Source: CAYPEL01 sp036479985 | GTDB taxonomy: Bacteria; Pseudomonadota; Gammaproteobacteria; DSM-19610 | Reading direction: 5' to 3' | DNA: 64,000 bases | NCBI GenBank assembly: GCA_965224815.1 | Contig: CBDDAF010000001.1 | Span: 1 to 64,000 of the forward strand | Shown here: positions 18,853-26,469 of the stretch, piece by piece | How positions within the stretch are numbered: the first letter of the stretch is position 1 | Layout: every line of letters begins with the position of its first letter | The notes under the pieces: generated by a model | Told to the model about the DNA's origin: nothing | Database searches by the model: none | What the model saw: only the letters and a program-made list of their open reading frames with translations | Made by a program: the position numbers and the translations under genes

Positions 18853-20529
18853 TTAGTTTGGTTTAGAGGGATTTCGCATTAAAAATTCTGGATAGCTTAC
18901 GAAAAGTTCAGTGACTTGTATCTCCCTGAACTCATCTGACCATGACAGTATTTCCTGCATTACTCGTGCACAATATTCCGCTGTCTGATTGCTGGGTGGT
19001 GCGCGATCACCTGTGTCCAGTCTGCGTTTGAGCAAATCAGATAAGGTTAATGCTTGCTCATTGGAGATCGCGTAGTGAATTTCTGCCACGATGTGGTCTT
19101 TAGTGCCCGGAATCACCTCAGCAGATTTTGGATTATTTTCGATATGGCTGAATATTTGCGTGATATCTGCGCCATAGTCAATCAGTAGACGGTTCACTAT
19201 GCTATTTGGAAGTGCGTGTGTATGAGTCGGTGCAGTCGCTGCCTGGAAAACGGGCAAGCGGTTTGATTGCGACCCTGTTACCGCCCATCCCATAGTTTTT
19301 GATATTTCATCAATTACATTTTTGGCATCATGGCGGGCAAGTGTATATTTTGTTCCGCGTAAAGAATACACATTATCCATACCGGGTTGACCAGACCAAT
19401 GTTTGAGCTGATAAGTTGATAAAAGATGCTTATCCAGGCCAGCAGCACAACTGTGCTGGCTGGCAGTAGCAGGTAGGTAACCAATGTGCACATTACAAAT
19501 ATCGTCAACGCCAATTAGTTTCTCGTCGAATATGGTATTTATCTCATTAACACAGGTATTCGCTTCTTCAAGCGTAAATGTTTTTTCAGGGTGGGTTTCA
19601 GCTGTTGAGTACCAGGTTCCGATCATGGTGCAATTACGCCAGGGGGAGAAAAAATATAGGCGTGAATTTTTGCCTTGTGTCGATCTGGAGCTTATTCCAA
19701 TAGCCGTTTCAAAAATATTTTTCTTGACGATAATATTGACTGATTTCAAAAAAGTAAGCTTTTCTTCGTGTTTATTTGCGGGTAGGCAATGCCTTATAAA
19801 GTTCCATGCGGCGCTGCAGTCTATTACGGATGCTGTTGTCACGGTTTTTTCGAAGCCAGTAATTTGGTCGCGAATTAAAACCACATGCTTACTGTTATGG
19901 TTTTCCTTGGTGAGTCTTACCGCGGCGCTGTGGTTTATGGCGATAGCGCCTTTTCTTATAGCCGATTGAATAAATAGCCAGACCAGTCTTTCAGTATTCC
20001 TGACCTGGGCATCAAACCATAAAGCACCGCCAGTCAGCCCTTCTGGATTAACGCCCGGCGCCCGTTGAAGGAATTGAATACGTGAAAGCAGGCGTGATTT
20101 CGGCGAGGCTTTGCGATTTCCTGTGAATAATAAACTGAACCGAACAAGGCAATTATACAGTAACAGGCCAATGCCGACGATTGGCCTGGATTTCATCAGG
20201 GATTGTGTCGTCGGGAGTATGCAAGGAAGCGTGCTAACATAATTTGGGGCTATTCGAAGCAGGACAGAACGTTCACGAATACCCTTTACAACTGCCCACA
20301 AGTTAAAAGATTGTAATGCGCGAAGCCCGCCATGTATGGTTTTCAGGCTATTGGATGATGCGCCACATGCATAATCCTCCTGCTCAACCAGAAGTGTTTT
20401 TATCCCCCTATGCGCTGCCTCCCAACACAATGTGGCGCCATAAATACCGCCGCCAATTATGACCAATTGGTAGTCAGCATCAATTTTCGCCAGGCGGTTG
20501 CTGGTTGCTGCCTTGTCGATCATGGGCAT
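18853..20529 (-). CDS. GlpD-like FAD-dependent glycerol-3-phosphate oxidase
   Basis: The 558-residue protein has the FAD fingerprint YQLVIIGGGIYGATLCWEAA, then ACGASSNSLKTIHGGLRAL, matching the GlpD family, and a cap domain containing GTWYST and LRGTKYTLARHDA. It is around the usual GlpD length, but lies in a glycan locus and not beside glpK or glpF. It may oxidise glycerol-3-phosphate or a related polyol phosphate used as a glycan substituent. It ends 46 bp before the flippase-like gene and begins 3 bp after the GT4 gene, so all belong to one minus-strand transcript. Confidence 0.75.
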   Translation of the reverse strand: MPMIDKAATSNRLAKIDADYQLVIIGGGIYGATLCWEAAHRGIKTLLVEQEDYACGASSNSLKTIHGGLRALQSFNLWAVVKGIRERSVLLRIAPNYVSTLPCILPTTQSLMKSRPIVGIGLLLYNCLVRFSLLFTGNRKASPKSRLLSRIQFLQRAPGVNPEGLTGGALWFDAQVRNTERLVWLFIQSAIRKGAIAINHSAAVRLTKENHNSKHVVLIRDQITGFEKTVTTASVIDCSAAWNFIRHCLPANKHEEKLTFLKSVNIIVKKNIFETAIGISSRSTQGKNSRLYFFSPWRNCTMIGTWYSTAETHPEKTFTLEEANTCVNEINTIFDEKLIGVDDICNVHIGYLPATASQHSCAAGLDKHLLSTYQLKHWSGQPGMDNVYSLRGTKYTLARHDAKNVIDEISKTMGWAVTGSQSNRLPVFQAATAPTHTHALPNSIVNRLLIDYGADITQIFSHIENNPKSAEVIPGTKDHIVAEIHYAISNEQALTLSDLLKRRLDTGDRAPPSNQTAEYCARVMQEILSWSDEFREIQVTELFVSYPEFLMRNPSKPN

Positions 20530-20532
20530 TGC

Positions 20533-21699
20533 TTATCTTGCAGGTAGGGCGTCATAGATTGCGTACAGTCTGGTTTGAAATACCGGGTAGCTGTGCTCTT
20601 TTGCTATAAGTGCTTTGGCATTGTCTGACAGTTTATTGCATAACCCGGTATCTAGTGACAAGGTTTCCATACCCGCTGCAAATGACCTTGCATTTGCAGC
20701 GCATAAATAGGCCGTTGTCGAATCGGCAACCTGTGTATGAGTCGGCAGATCAGTTGCTAATACCACAACGCCAGAATCGAGATAGCTGTACAATTTCATA
20801 GGGGTATTAACACCCTGGGTACGCGGTGATAAAAGTATATCTGCCTGCGACATAAATTGATTAATTTGTGCGACGGGTTGCTTGCCCATAAAAATTACAG
20901 CATCACGAATGGCTGGCTTGAGGTACTTATCTTTATAGTATTTTATATGCTCATCCTCACCACCGATTATCACCAGGGAAGATCCAGGGTGGCGTGGATA
21001 AAAGATAGAGAACGCATCAAGCATCAGGTCGATGCCCTGGTAGGATTCAAGGTTACCAATATACATAAACACTTTGCCATCGAGCTTGAAGTTTTTACGT
21101 ATATTCATAGTTTGTGTTTCAGCTGGAGTATTTATGGCCGTATTAGCCAACGAAACATCTTTAAGGAGATGGATCCCCGCTGACCGGTATCTGGAAACAT
21201 CCTCAGCTAATGCTGCGCAGACTGGAATAACTAAATTGGCATGGCGCATAGGCAGTGACTCGAGCCATCTGAGGGGTTTTTCAAGTGGCCTGAGCAGCGT
21301 GATTTTATCCAGGATCTGGGTAACCATAGAGGAATCCATATCGTAGATATAGGGTGTTCTAAATAGAGGGCAGATGAGTAGCGCCATAAATGCACTTTCT
21401 TCTACCGCATGCACGACAGTGTAGCGTTGGCTAATCATGAGCCGGATAAATTTGAAGAAAACAAAGATATCCAGCAGAAGTTTTTTGCCTGAAAACCCTG
21501 GGCGCACATTCTTGACCGATGGAAATGGTTTAACGCGGTGAATATTAAGCCCCGGATAATCAACATCGCTGCCTTCATTAAAGGTGAGTAAGTCAACCTG
21601 ATATCCGCGTTCTGTGAGCGCGCGTAATAGTAGATCTACAGCAATTGGCGTCCCACGCTCCTGATAAAACGGGTGAGGGGCAAGCATGAGAACTTTCAT
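20533..21699 (-). CDS. GT4 family glycosyltransferase
   Basis: The 388-residue protein has the GT-B architecture: N-terminal LMLAPHPFYQERGTPIAV, a linker, and a C-terminal donor domain with YIGNLESYQGIDLML, VIIGG and the GVNTPMKLYSYLDSGVVVLA segment that places the E-x7-E-like donor site. GT4 enzymes transfer sugars from nucleotide donors to lipid-linked or free acceptors in the cytoplasm. It is followed after 3 bp by the GlpD-like gene. Confidence 0.85.
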   Translation of the reverse strand: MKVLMLAPHPFYQERGTPIAVDLLLRALTERGYQVDLLTFNEGSDVDYPGLNIHRVKPFPSVKNVRPGFSGKKLLLDIFVFFKFIRLMISQRYTVVHAVEESAFMALLICPLFRTPYIYDMDSSMVTQILDKITLLRPLEKPLRWLESLPMRHANLVIPVCAALAEDVSRYRSAGIHLLKDVSLANTAINTPAETQTMNIRKNFKLDGKVFMYIGNLESYQGIDLMLDAFSIFYPRHPGSSLVIIGGEDEHIKYYKDKYLKPAIRDAVIFMGKQPVAQINQFMSQADILLSPRTQGVNTPMKLYSYLDSGVVVLATDLPTHTQVADSTTAYLCAANARSFAAGMETLSLDTGLCNKLSDNAKALIAKEHSYPVFQTRLYAIYDALPAR

Positions 21700-21727
21700 A
21701 AAGTGGTGTAATCCATATTCCTGATTG

Positions 21728-22555
21728 TTATGAAAATCTCAACCGGGCCTGATTAATAAAAAATCGGAGTGGTGTTTCTAACTTGCCATAGGTCGTAATC
21801 TGTAGCGATTTATTACGTATCAGCCGCTTAAGATCCGCCGCAGCTTGTTTGTTCCCCAGATCGCCTTGAATGATAAATCCAAAACTACCGACGCGGCTTG
21901 TCTCATTTGAAAATGGCAGGGGATCCGTGCCGGGCAATAAACGCAGGCCATTCATCTGAGCTTGTTGAAAATGCGTGGGGTTACGCCAAAAGACCGGTCT
22001 GCCACTGTTATCCCCCATACAGATATCGCTGCTACCTTCATTTTGTAAAAAATAAGACAATAGCTTACCTCTTTTCCCCAGCCATTTACCTACAGCCCAG
22101 GGCAATACAGGGATGGCATCCTGTTCACGAACAATGCTGAGGGTAGAGGCCAGAGTTAAACCGTCCTGGAAACTGCTGGTCGTGGCGAGTGCTAATAATT
22201 CAAGGCCCTCAGAGGTTATGATTTGTCGGCCGGCAAAAATATATAGGGTCTTCTTATTGAAAGAATTATTGTTTGTCAGTACAGCCCGAAGTACGACGTT
22301 ATCCGGGGTTTTTTCAATTTTCCAACGCTGCAGGTTATTTATATCCGAAGATTGCTGAAACCAGTTATCGTGGCAGGTTTCGGCCAGTAATAACACGCCT
22401 GCATAACCGCCATTGATTCCAAGAGCTGTGGCAGCATGGTTGAAATTACGTAAGGCTGCATCAAGTAATTTTTCAATATCGAAGCATTCGTAAATATGCA
22501 CATGAGCATCAACAAGTAATGCGCTTTCACCCGTTTCGCTTGCCACTTGTTCCAC
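21728..22555 (-). CDS. Amidohydrolase/PHP-like protein of unknown function
   Basis: The 275-residue protein begins LLVDAHVHIYECFDIEKLL, an HxH metal-binding motif like those of amidohydrolase and PHP-type enzymes, and has a later TDPLPFSNE segment that could supply an acidic ligand. Between them it lacks clear matches that I can recall, so no substrate is proposed. It starts with GTG at 22555 behind AAAGGGTG, is the first gene of the minus-strand glycan operon, and is divergent from the epimerase. The 252 bp between the two presumably hold both promoters; I see no distinct boxes. Confidence 0.55.
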   Translation of the reverse strand: MEQVASETGESALLVDAHVHIYECFDIEKLLDAALRNFNHAATALGINGGYAGVLLLAETCHDNWFQQSSDINNLQRWKIEKTPDNVVLRAVLTNNNSFNKKTLYIFAGRQIITSEGLELLALATTSSFQDGLTLASTLSIVREQDAIPVLPWAVGKWLGKRGKLLSYFLQNEGSSDICMGDNSGRPVFWRNPTHFQQAQMNGLRLLPGTDPLPFSNETSRVGSFGFIIQGDLGNKQAAADLKRLIRNKSLQITTYGKLETPLRFFINQARLRFS

Positions 22556-22807
22556 CCTTTATGCAATTGTAAATATGTTTTTAGTCCGTCGAATCTTAAT
22601 ATACAATAGATCTTCCCCATTGGGTTATATATTAAGTAATCTCTAATTTTTTCTGAACGAAGCAGTCGCGAACAGAATGGTCAGATGCAGGGCGTCAAGT
22701 TGCTCGTAATAGTAGGCTAGAAGCTGACTATTTTGTACGCGAGATATGAGTCTGTGAATTGATCAGAGATTCCTTACGCCTGAAACTTAAATACAGAGTC
22801 AAAATCT

Positions 22808-23791
22808 ATGAAAGTGGCAATTACTGGAGCAAGTGGTTTTTTGGGTAAAAGTCTAGCCTTATGGTTATCTGGGAAGGGGCACGAGTTATATTTACACGCC
22901 AGATCTGATACAAAAGCTGAAAGTATAAAAAATCTGGCAAAAAAGCTCGTTATTTGTGACATCACGGATACTAAAGGTATCGGTGAACTTGTTGCTGATG
23001 CCGATATCGTTATACACACTGTCTCAAATTTTCGTAGCGCATCAGGCCCACCGGAAAGCTATAAAAAAATAAACCTTAATGGCACAAGTAATGCGTTTGA
23101 AAGTGCCAGGAAGGCCGGTGTCAGGCGCTTCATTCATATATCCACAATAGGGGTGTTTGGTGATATTAAAGAGTGCCCGGCATCCGAGACTACCGAATAC
23201 AATCCGGGTGATAACTATCAGCGCACCAAGCTAGAGGCTGAGCTTTATTGTCGGGAGCAGGCTAATAAGGGTATCGAAATGGAATTAGTCGTAATACGGC
23301 CCTGCTCAATGTATGGTCCCGGCGACATGCGCATGTTGAAAATGTTCAGGATGCTCAAGAAAAGCAGATTTTTTGTTGTGGGCGCATGCGATGCCAATTT
23401 TCATGCGGTATACATCGATGATGTTCTTTCGGGCATTTATCTGGCGATGACTAAGGACGGTATCGACCAGGAAGTTTTCATTCTCGGCGGAAAGAAGTAT
23501 GTTTCCCTGAAGCAGTATATTACAACTGCCGCGCATGCTGTTGACTCAAAGTATCCCTGGATAAAGATTCCTTTCTGGCCACTCTATATGTTTTCGGCTG
23601 TTGTCGAATTTGCCTGTGTGCCGTTTAATATTGAGCCGCCAATCTTTCGGCGCAGAGTTAAGTTTTACCGCAATAATCGCGCTTTTGACATCAGTAAGGC
23701 CAGAGATAAACTGGGCTATTCACCATCCGTTTCCCTTGAGGACGGGATGGATAAAACGGTTGAGTGGTATCATTCAGAAGGCTATTTATGA
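22808..23791 (+). CDS. NAD-dependent sugar epimerase/dehydratase
   Basis: The 327-residue extended SDR has the GASGFLG cofactor motif at residues 7-13, HISTIGVFG and catalytic YQRTK near residue 138, and the VYIDDVLSGI segment typical of the epimerase family. It converts a nucleotide sugar or a related ketide; substrate cannot be told from sequence. It is the intact partner of the decayed copy at 5230-5600. Its stop overlaps an ATG at 23788 (ATGA), coupling it to a 31-codon frame. Confidence 0.85.
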   Translation: MKVAITGASGFLGKSLALWLSGKGHELYLHARSDTKAESIKNLAKKLVICDITDTKGIGELVADADIVIHTVSNFRSASGPPESYKKINLNGTSNAFESARKAGVRRFIHISTIGVFGDIKECPASETTEYNPGDNYQRTKLEAELYCREQANKGIEMELVVIRPCSMYGPGDMRMLKMFRMLKKSRFFVVGACDANFHAVYIDDVLSGIYLAMTKDGIDQEVFILGGKKYVSLKQYITTAAHAVDSKYPWIKIPFWPLYMFSAVVEFACVPFNIEPPIFRRRVKFYRNNRAFDISKARDKLGYSPSVSLEDGMDKTVEWYHSEGYL

Positions 23792-23883
23792 GTGTTGACC
23801 GGTTTATTTATATTTTTAACCATGACCTGCACACAGAGAAATTTGTGCATGTGCAGATTTTCCGACGGGACGGCAAAGGATGA
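23788..23883 (+). CDS. Short ORF coupled to the epimerase, possible gene remnant
   Basis: ATG at 23788 overlaps the epimerase stop, and 31 codons (MSVDRFIYIFNHDLHTEKF...) end at a TGA whose second and first bases again overlap an ATG at 23880. Such double ATGA overlaps are characteristic of tightly packed operon genes, so this is either a genuine small protein or a truncated gene. No homologue is recognised. Confidence 0.35.
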   Translation: MSVDRFIYIFNHDLHTEKFVHVQIFRRDGKG

Positions 23884-23940
23884 GCAGTCTATATTTATTT
23901 TTGGATCGGCCAGATCAGGCACCTCGATGCTTTTTTTCTT
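23879..23940 (+). pseudogene. Sulfotransferase N-terminal stub
   Basis: The frame beginning at 23879 reads DEQSIFIFGSARSGTSML, matching the start of the intact sulfotransferase at 9961 (IFIFGSARSGTSLL). The nearest ATG (23880) is out of frame with this peptide, so a frameshift has occurred just after the start. Homology stops about 30 bp before a MITE-like element at 23971, whose insertion or a nearby deletion removed the rest. Confidence 0.75.
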
Positions 23941-23970
23941 TTCTGAAATATCTGCATTAATCTCAGCAAC

Positions 23971-24100
23971 CTCTGATTAATTAGCGAGGCTTTGTAAGAG
24001 CGGCTTTAGCCGCGAAAAGCCGCCGCCGACCATCGCGGCTGAAGCCGCTCCTACATGTTTTGCATTGTTCAAAATCACAAGATGCATGAATAAATCAGAG
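23971..24100. mobile_element. 130-bp MITE-like element with REP core, copy 1
   Basis: The ends are near-inverted repeats, ctctgattaatt (23971-23982) and aataaatcagag (24089-24100). A REP palindrome occupies the middle. A 27-bp block at 24066-24092 is identical to 38169-38195 in the second copy. No coding capacity is present, as expected for an element moved in trans. It sits where the sulfotransferase stub ends. Confidence 0.65.
23994..24054. repeat. REP palindrome, copy 1
   Basis: The arms are gtaagagcggctttagccgc (23994-24013) and the reverse complement-like gcggctgaagccgctcctac (24035-24054). The gta[ag]-headed stem is like REP sequences that are substrates of RAYT transposases. Copies 2-5 lie at 38097, 42122, 62131 and 63691. 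This copy has the gtaa variant on its left arm. Confidence 0.85.
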
Positions 24101-24139
24101 ATTCCCTCATTTATTATCTCTTGCAGTTTTTCTTCAAAC

Positions 24140-24365
24140 TAGATTGAAAGATTTAGGCTCCCTGATTTTACGGCTAACGCTTCAGATTTAACCCGATCAA
24201 TTTCAGCGCGATGGTGGAACGATTTTTGAGACGACGCAACAGGTGATTCTTGAAAGTGTTGACCTGACAGATGGTGGCAGATTATCAACCGACCAGGGCA
24301 TTCTGAATAATCTGCTGATTAAATACGCGCCGGTAATCGACGGATATAGATTGATGGCATATTAA
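24140..24365 (+). pseudogene. Duplicated 3' end of an RTX adhesin gene
   Basis: From 24209 the DNA aligns with 4711-4875, the last 46 codons of the adhesin plus about 25 bp past its stop, at roughly 85 percent identity by eye; translation gives FETTQQVILESVDL, then TDQGILNNLLIK. Weaker, indel-containing similarity extends back to about 24140. The stop TGA has mutated to GGA, so the frame runs a few codons on. No start or upstream domains remain. It directly precedes the TolC gene, suggesting that an adhesin once stood next to its channel here. Confidence 0.85.
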
Positions 24366-24434
24366 GTAAGTACATGTTTTATAGGCGATAAACGTCTATT
24401 TTGGTTACAGGAAAATGTTGTCTGGCCGTTACAA

Positions 24435-25799
24435 ATGAAAACCTTTCTTGAGAACTGGCTGGCAATGTCCAATAACTTATTGAAACAAATAAATAATAAA
24501 TGGATTTTTGTGGCAATTTTAGCCATTTCTACGCCCGTTAATAGTGCATCTTTGAAATCTGTAGTAGAGCAGACGCTTGCAACAAATCCGGAAGTGCTCG
24601 CAGATAACAACCAACGTATGGCGCGTGAGCAAGAGTTACGGCAGGCGCGTAGCGGTTATGGCCCCAGCCTGGATATAACCGGTGGAATAGGTGTTGAGAC
24701 GAGTGATAACAGTACGACACGTGCTGCAGGAAGTGATGAAACGCTGACTCGCCAGGAAACAGCTATCCAGATTCGGCAGATGGTGTTTGATGGTTTTGCT
24801 ACCAAAAGAGAAGTGGCGCGCCAGCATGCGCGGGTTGATTCATCAGCCTATACACTAATGAGTACAACCGAGCAGGTGTCCTTGCGTACGACAGAAACCT
24901 ACCTGGAAGTATTAAAGCGTATGGAGTTGTTGGAGCTGGCCAAAACCAATCTGGAAACACATAAACATACGCGCGATCAAATTACCTTACGAAGTCGTTC
25001 CGGTGTCGGGCGCAAGGCTGACGCTGATCAGGTCACCGGTCGTTATGCATTAGCGATGGCCAATGTCATTTCGGAAGAATCTAATTTGGCAGATGCGCGC
25101 AGTAATTATTTACGTGTCACCGGTGAGTTACCCAATGATCTTTTATTGCCAGATGTTGAAAAACTGCCTGTCCCTGACTCTGTAGAAGCGGCTGTAGAAG
25201 TTGCACTTGCAGCACATCCCACACTAAAATCTGCAGAAGCAGATGTAGAAGCTACACAGGCACAACACCAGGCTACAAACAATACACTTTATCCTCGAAT
25301 TGATCTGGAAGCAGGACAGAGCTGGAACAAAGACCTCGATGGTCAACCGGGTGATAATAACGATAGCAGTGTCATGCTTCGCATGCGCTATCTGTTATTC
25401 GCCAGCGGCAGAGAACAGGCGCGCCGAAAACAGACGGCACACTTGCTGGATGAGGCCAAAGAAATTCGGAATAATACCCGCCGTCAGGTCGTTGAAAGTA
25501 TTCGTTTGTCATGGAGTCAATTTCAGACGCAAGCCAGTCAGCTAGAATATTTGCAACAGCATGTGGACTCTACGAAAAGCACTCTGGACGCGTACCGCAA
25601 GCAATTCAATATCGGTAAACGTAGTCTGCTGGATTTGCTGGATTCCGAGAATGAATTGTTCGATGCCAGCCGTTCTTATGTGAATACGCGTTATGATAAT
25701 TTGTTTGCGCGTTATCGCATTCAGGTCGGGTTGGGCCGGTTGTTAGAGTCGCTCGGAGTAGATTATCCGGGGCAGGCTGAATTGACCGCACAACGATAA
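24435..25799 (+). CDS. TolC-family outer-membrane channel
   Basis: The 454-residue protein has an N-terminal signal sequence (hydrophobic WIFVAILAIS, then a site near NSASLKS) and two repeats of the OEP domain, with VQQ/RQARSGYGPSLD, YLEVLKRMELLELA, RSRSGVGRKADADQV and FNIGKRSLLDLLDSENELF. These are characteristic of TolC proteins in type I secretion. It probably exports the adhesin at the left of the window, though the ABC transporter and membrane-fusion partner are not in view. An alternative start at 24465 gives a more typical signal peptide; neither has a strong RBS. Confidence 0.9.
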   Translation: MKTFLENWLAMSNNLLKQINNKWIFVAILAISTPVNSASLKSVVEQTLATNPEVLADNNQRMAREQELRQARSGYGPSLDITGGIGVETSDNSTTRAAGSDETLTRQETAIQIRQMVFDGFATKREVARQHARVDSSAYTLMSTTEQVSLRTTETYLEVLKRMELLELAKTNLETHKHTRDQITLRSRSGVGRKADADQVTGRYALAMANVISEESNLADARSNYLRVTGELPNDLLLPDVEKLPVPDSVEAAVEVALAAHPTLKSAEADVEATQAQHQATNNTLYPRIDLEAGQSWNKDLDGQPGDNNDSSVMLRMRYLLFASGREQARRKQTAHLLDEAKEIRNNTRRQVVESIRLSWSQFQTQASQLEYLQQHVDSTKSTLDAYRKQFNIGKRSLLDLLDSENELFDASRSYVNTRYDNLFARYRIQVGLGRLLESLGVDYPGQAELTAQR

Positions 25800-25878
25800 C
25801 CACCTCCTCCCTCGCTGGTACCGAAGCCAAACCTGGCTAAATGACCCCATACTTTTAGTTTATCTATATAACAGGCCT

Positions 25879-25906
25879 GTTTTTTATCCTGTCTGTCTGA
25901 TACAAT
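25879..25906 (+). promoter_or_regulatory. Possible promoter of the rimP-nusA-infB operon
   Basis: A tacaat hexamer at 25901-25906 resembles a sigma-70 -10 box, with a T-rich gttttt about 17 bp upstream as a weak -35. It is the only reasonable match in the 120 bp between the TolC gene and the operon leader. Confidence 0.35.
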
Positions 25907-25960
25907 CTCACGCGCTTTCTGTGGTGGTTTGGCCAATTCAGCCGGACCAATGTTTTTTAG

Positions 25961-25986
25961 AAGTGGGCCTTGCGCCCATTTTTTGT
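25961..25986 (+). terminator. Hairpin with T-tract in the rimP leader
   Basis: The sequence tgggc-cttgc-gccca followed by tttttt forms a short stem (extended by A-U and G-U pairs) 16-40 bp before rimP. Such G/C hairpins with a U-run are common just before rimP in gammaproteobacteria and may act as a terminator or attenuator of operon expression. Confidence 0.55.
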
Positions 25987-26001
25987 TTCTGGTCGATATA
26001 T

Positions 26002-26445
26002 ATGCCGCGAGAACCGGCCGAATTACGTAATTTGATTGAGCCAGCTGTTACCGCACTAGGCTATGAACTGGTGGGTGTGGAGCTCAGCCGTAACTTATTG
26101 CGGGTTTATATCGACCATGAAACGGGTATCAGCGCTGATGATTGTAGAAAGGTAAGTTATCAGGTCAGCGGAGTGCTGGATGTTGAGGATCCGATTTCCG
26201 GGCAGTATTCGCTGGAAATTTCCTCACCCGGACTGGATCGGCCCTTATTCCAGGCGGGTGATTTCGAACGATTTGCTGGCCAGCAGGTAAGCTTGAAGCT
26301 GGCTGTCCCGGTTGAAGGCAAGCGCAAGTACAAGGGTTTATTAGTGGGATTGGATGATGAACGGGTTATTGTTAATGCCGAGGGGCAAGAGTTCAGATTT
26401 TCGCTGGATCAAATTGATCAGGCAAAACTGGTACCAAACTATTGA
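26002..26445 (+). CDS. rimP: Ribosome maturation factor RimP
   Basis: The 147-residue protein (start MPREPAELRNLIEP, chosen because family members begin close to this point) carries the RimP core YELVGVELSRN, RVYIDHETGIS, DDCRKVSYQVSGVLDVEDPI and LEISSPGLDRPL. It assists maturation of the 30S subunit. It opens the canonical operon with nusA after 24 bp; the longer open frame back to 25921 crosses the leader hairpin and is not supported. Confidence 0.95.
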   Translation: MPREPAELRNLIEPAVTALGYELVGVELSRNLLRVYIDHETGISADDCRKVSYQVSGVLDVEDPISGQYSLEISSPGLDRPLFQAGDFERFAGQQVSLKLAVPVEGKRKYKGLLVGLDDERVIVNAEGQEFRFSLDQIDQAKLVPNY

Positions 26446-26469
26446 GCGTCTCGCGTAGAGGAAGCCGAA

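Noticed and set aside
25800..26001. A tRNA gene before rimP, as found in some relatives
   Set aside because: No cloverleaf or T-arm consensus is visible; only a short hairpin.
25921..26001. A 27-codon N-terminal extension of RimP
   Set aside because: It would translate the leader hairpin and is not found in the family; ATG at 26002 fits.
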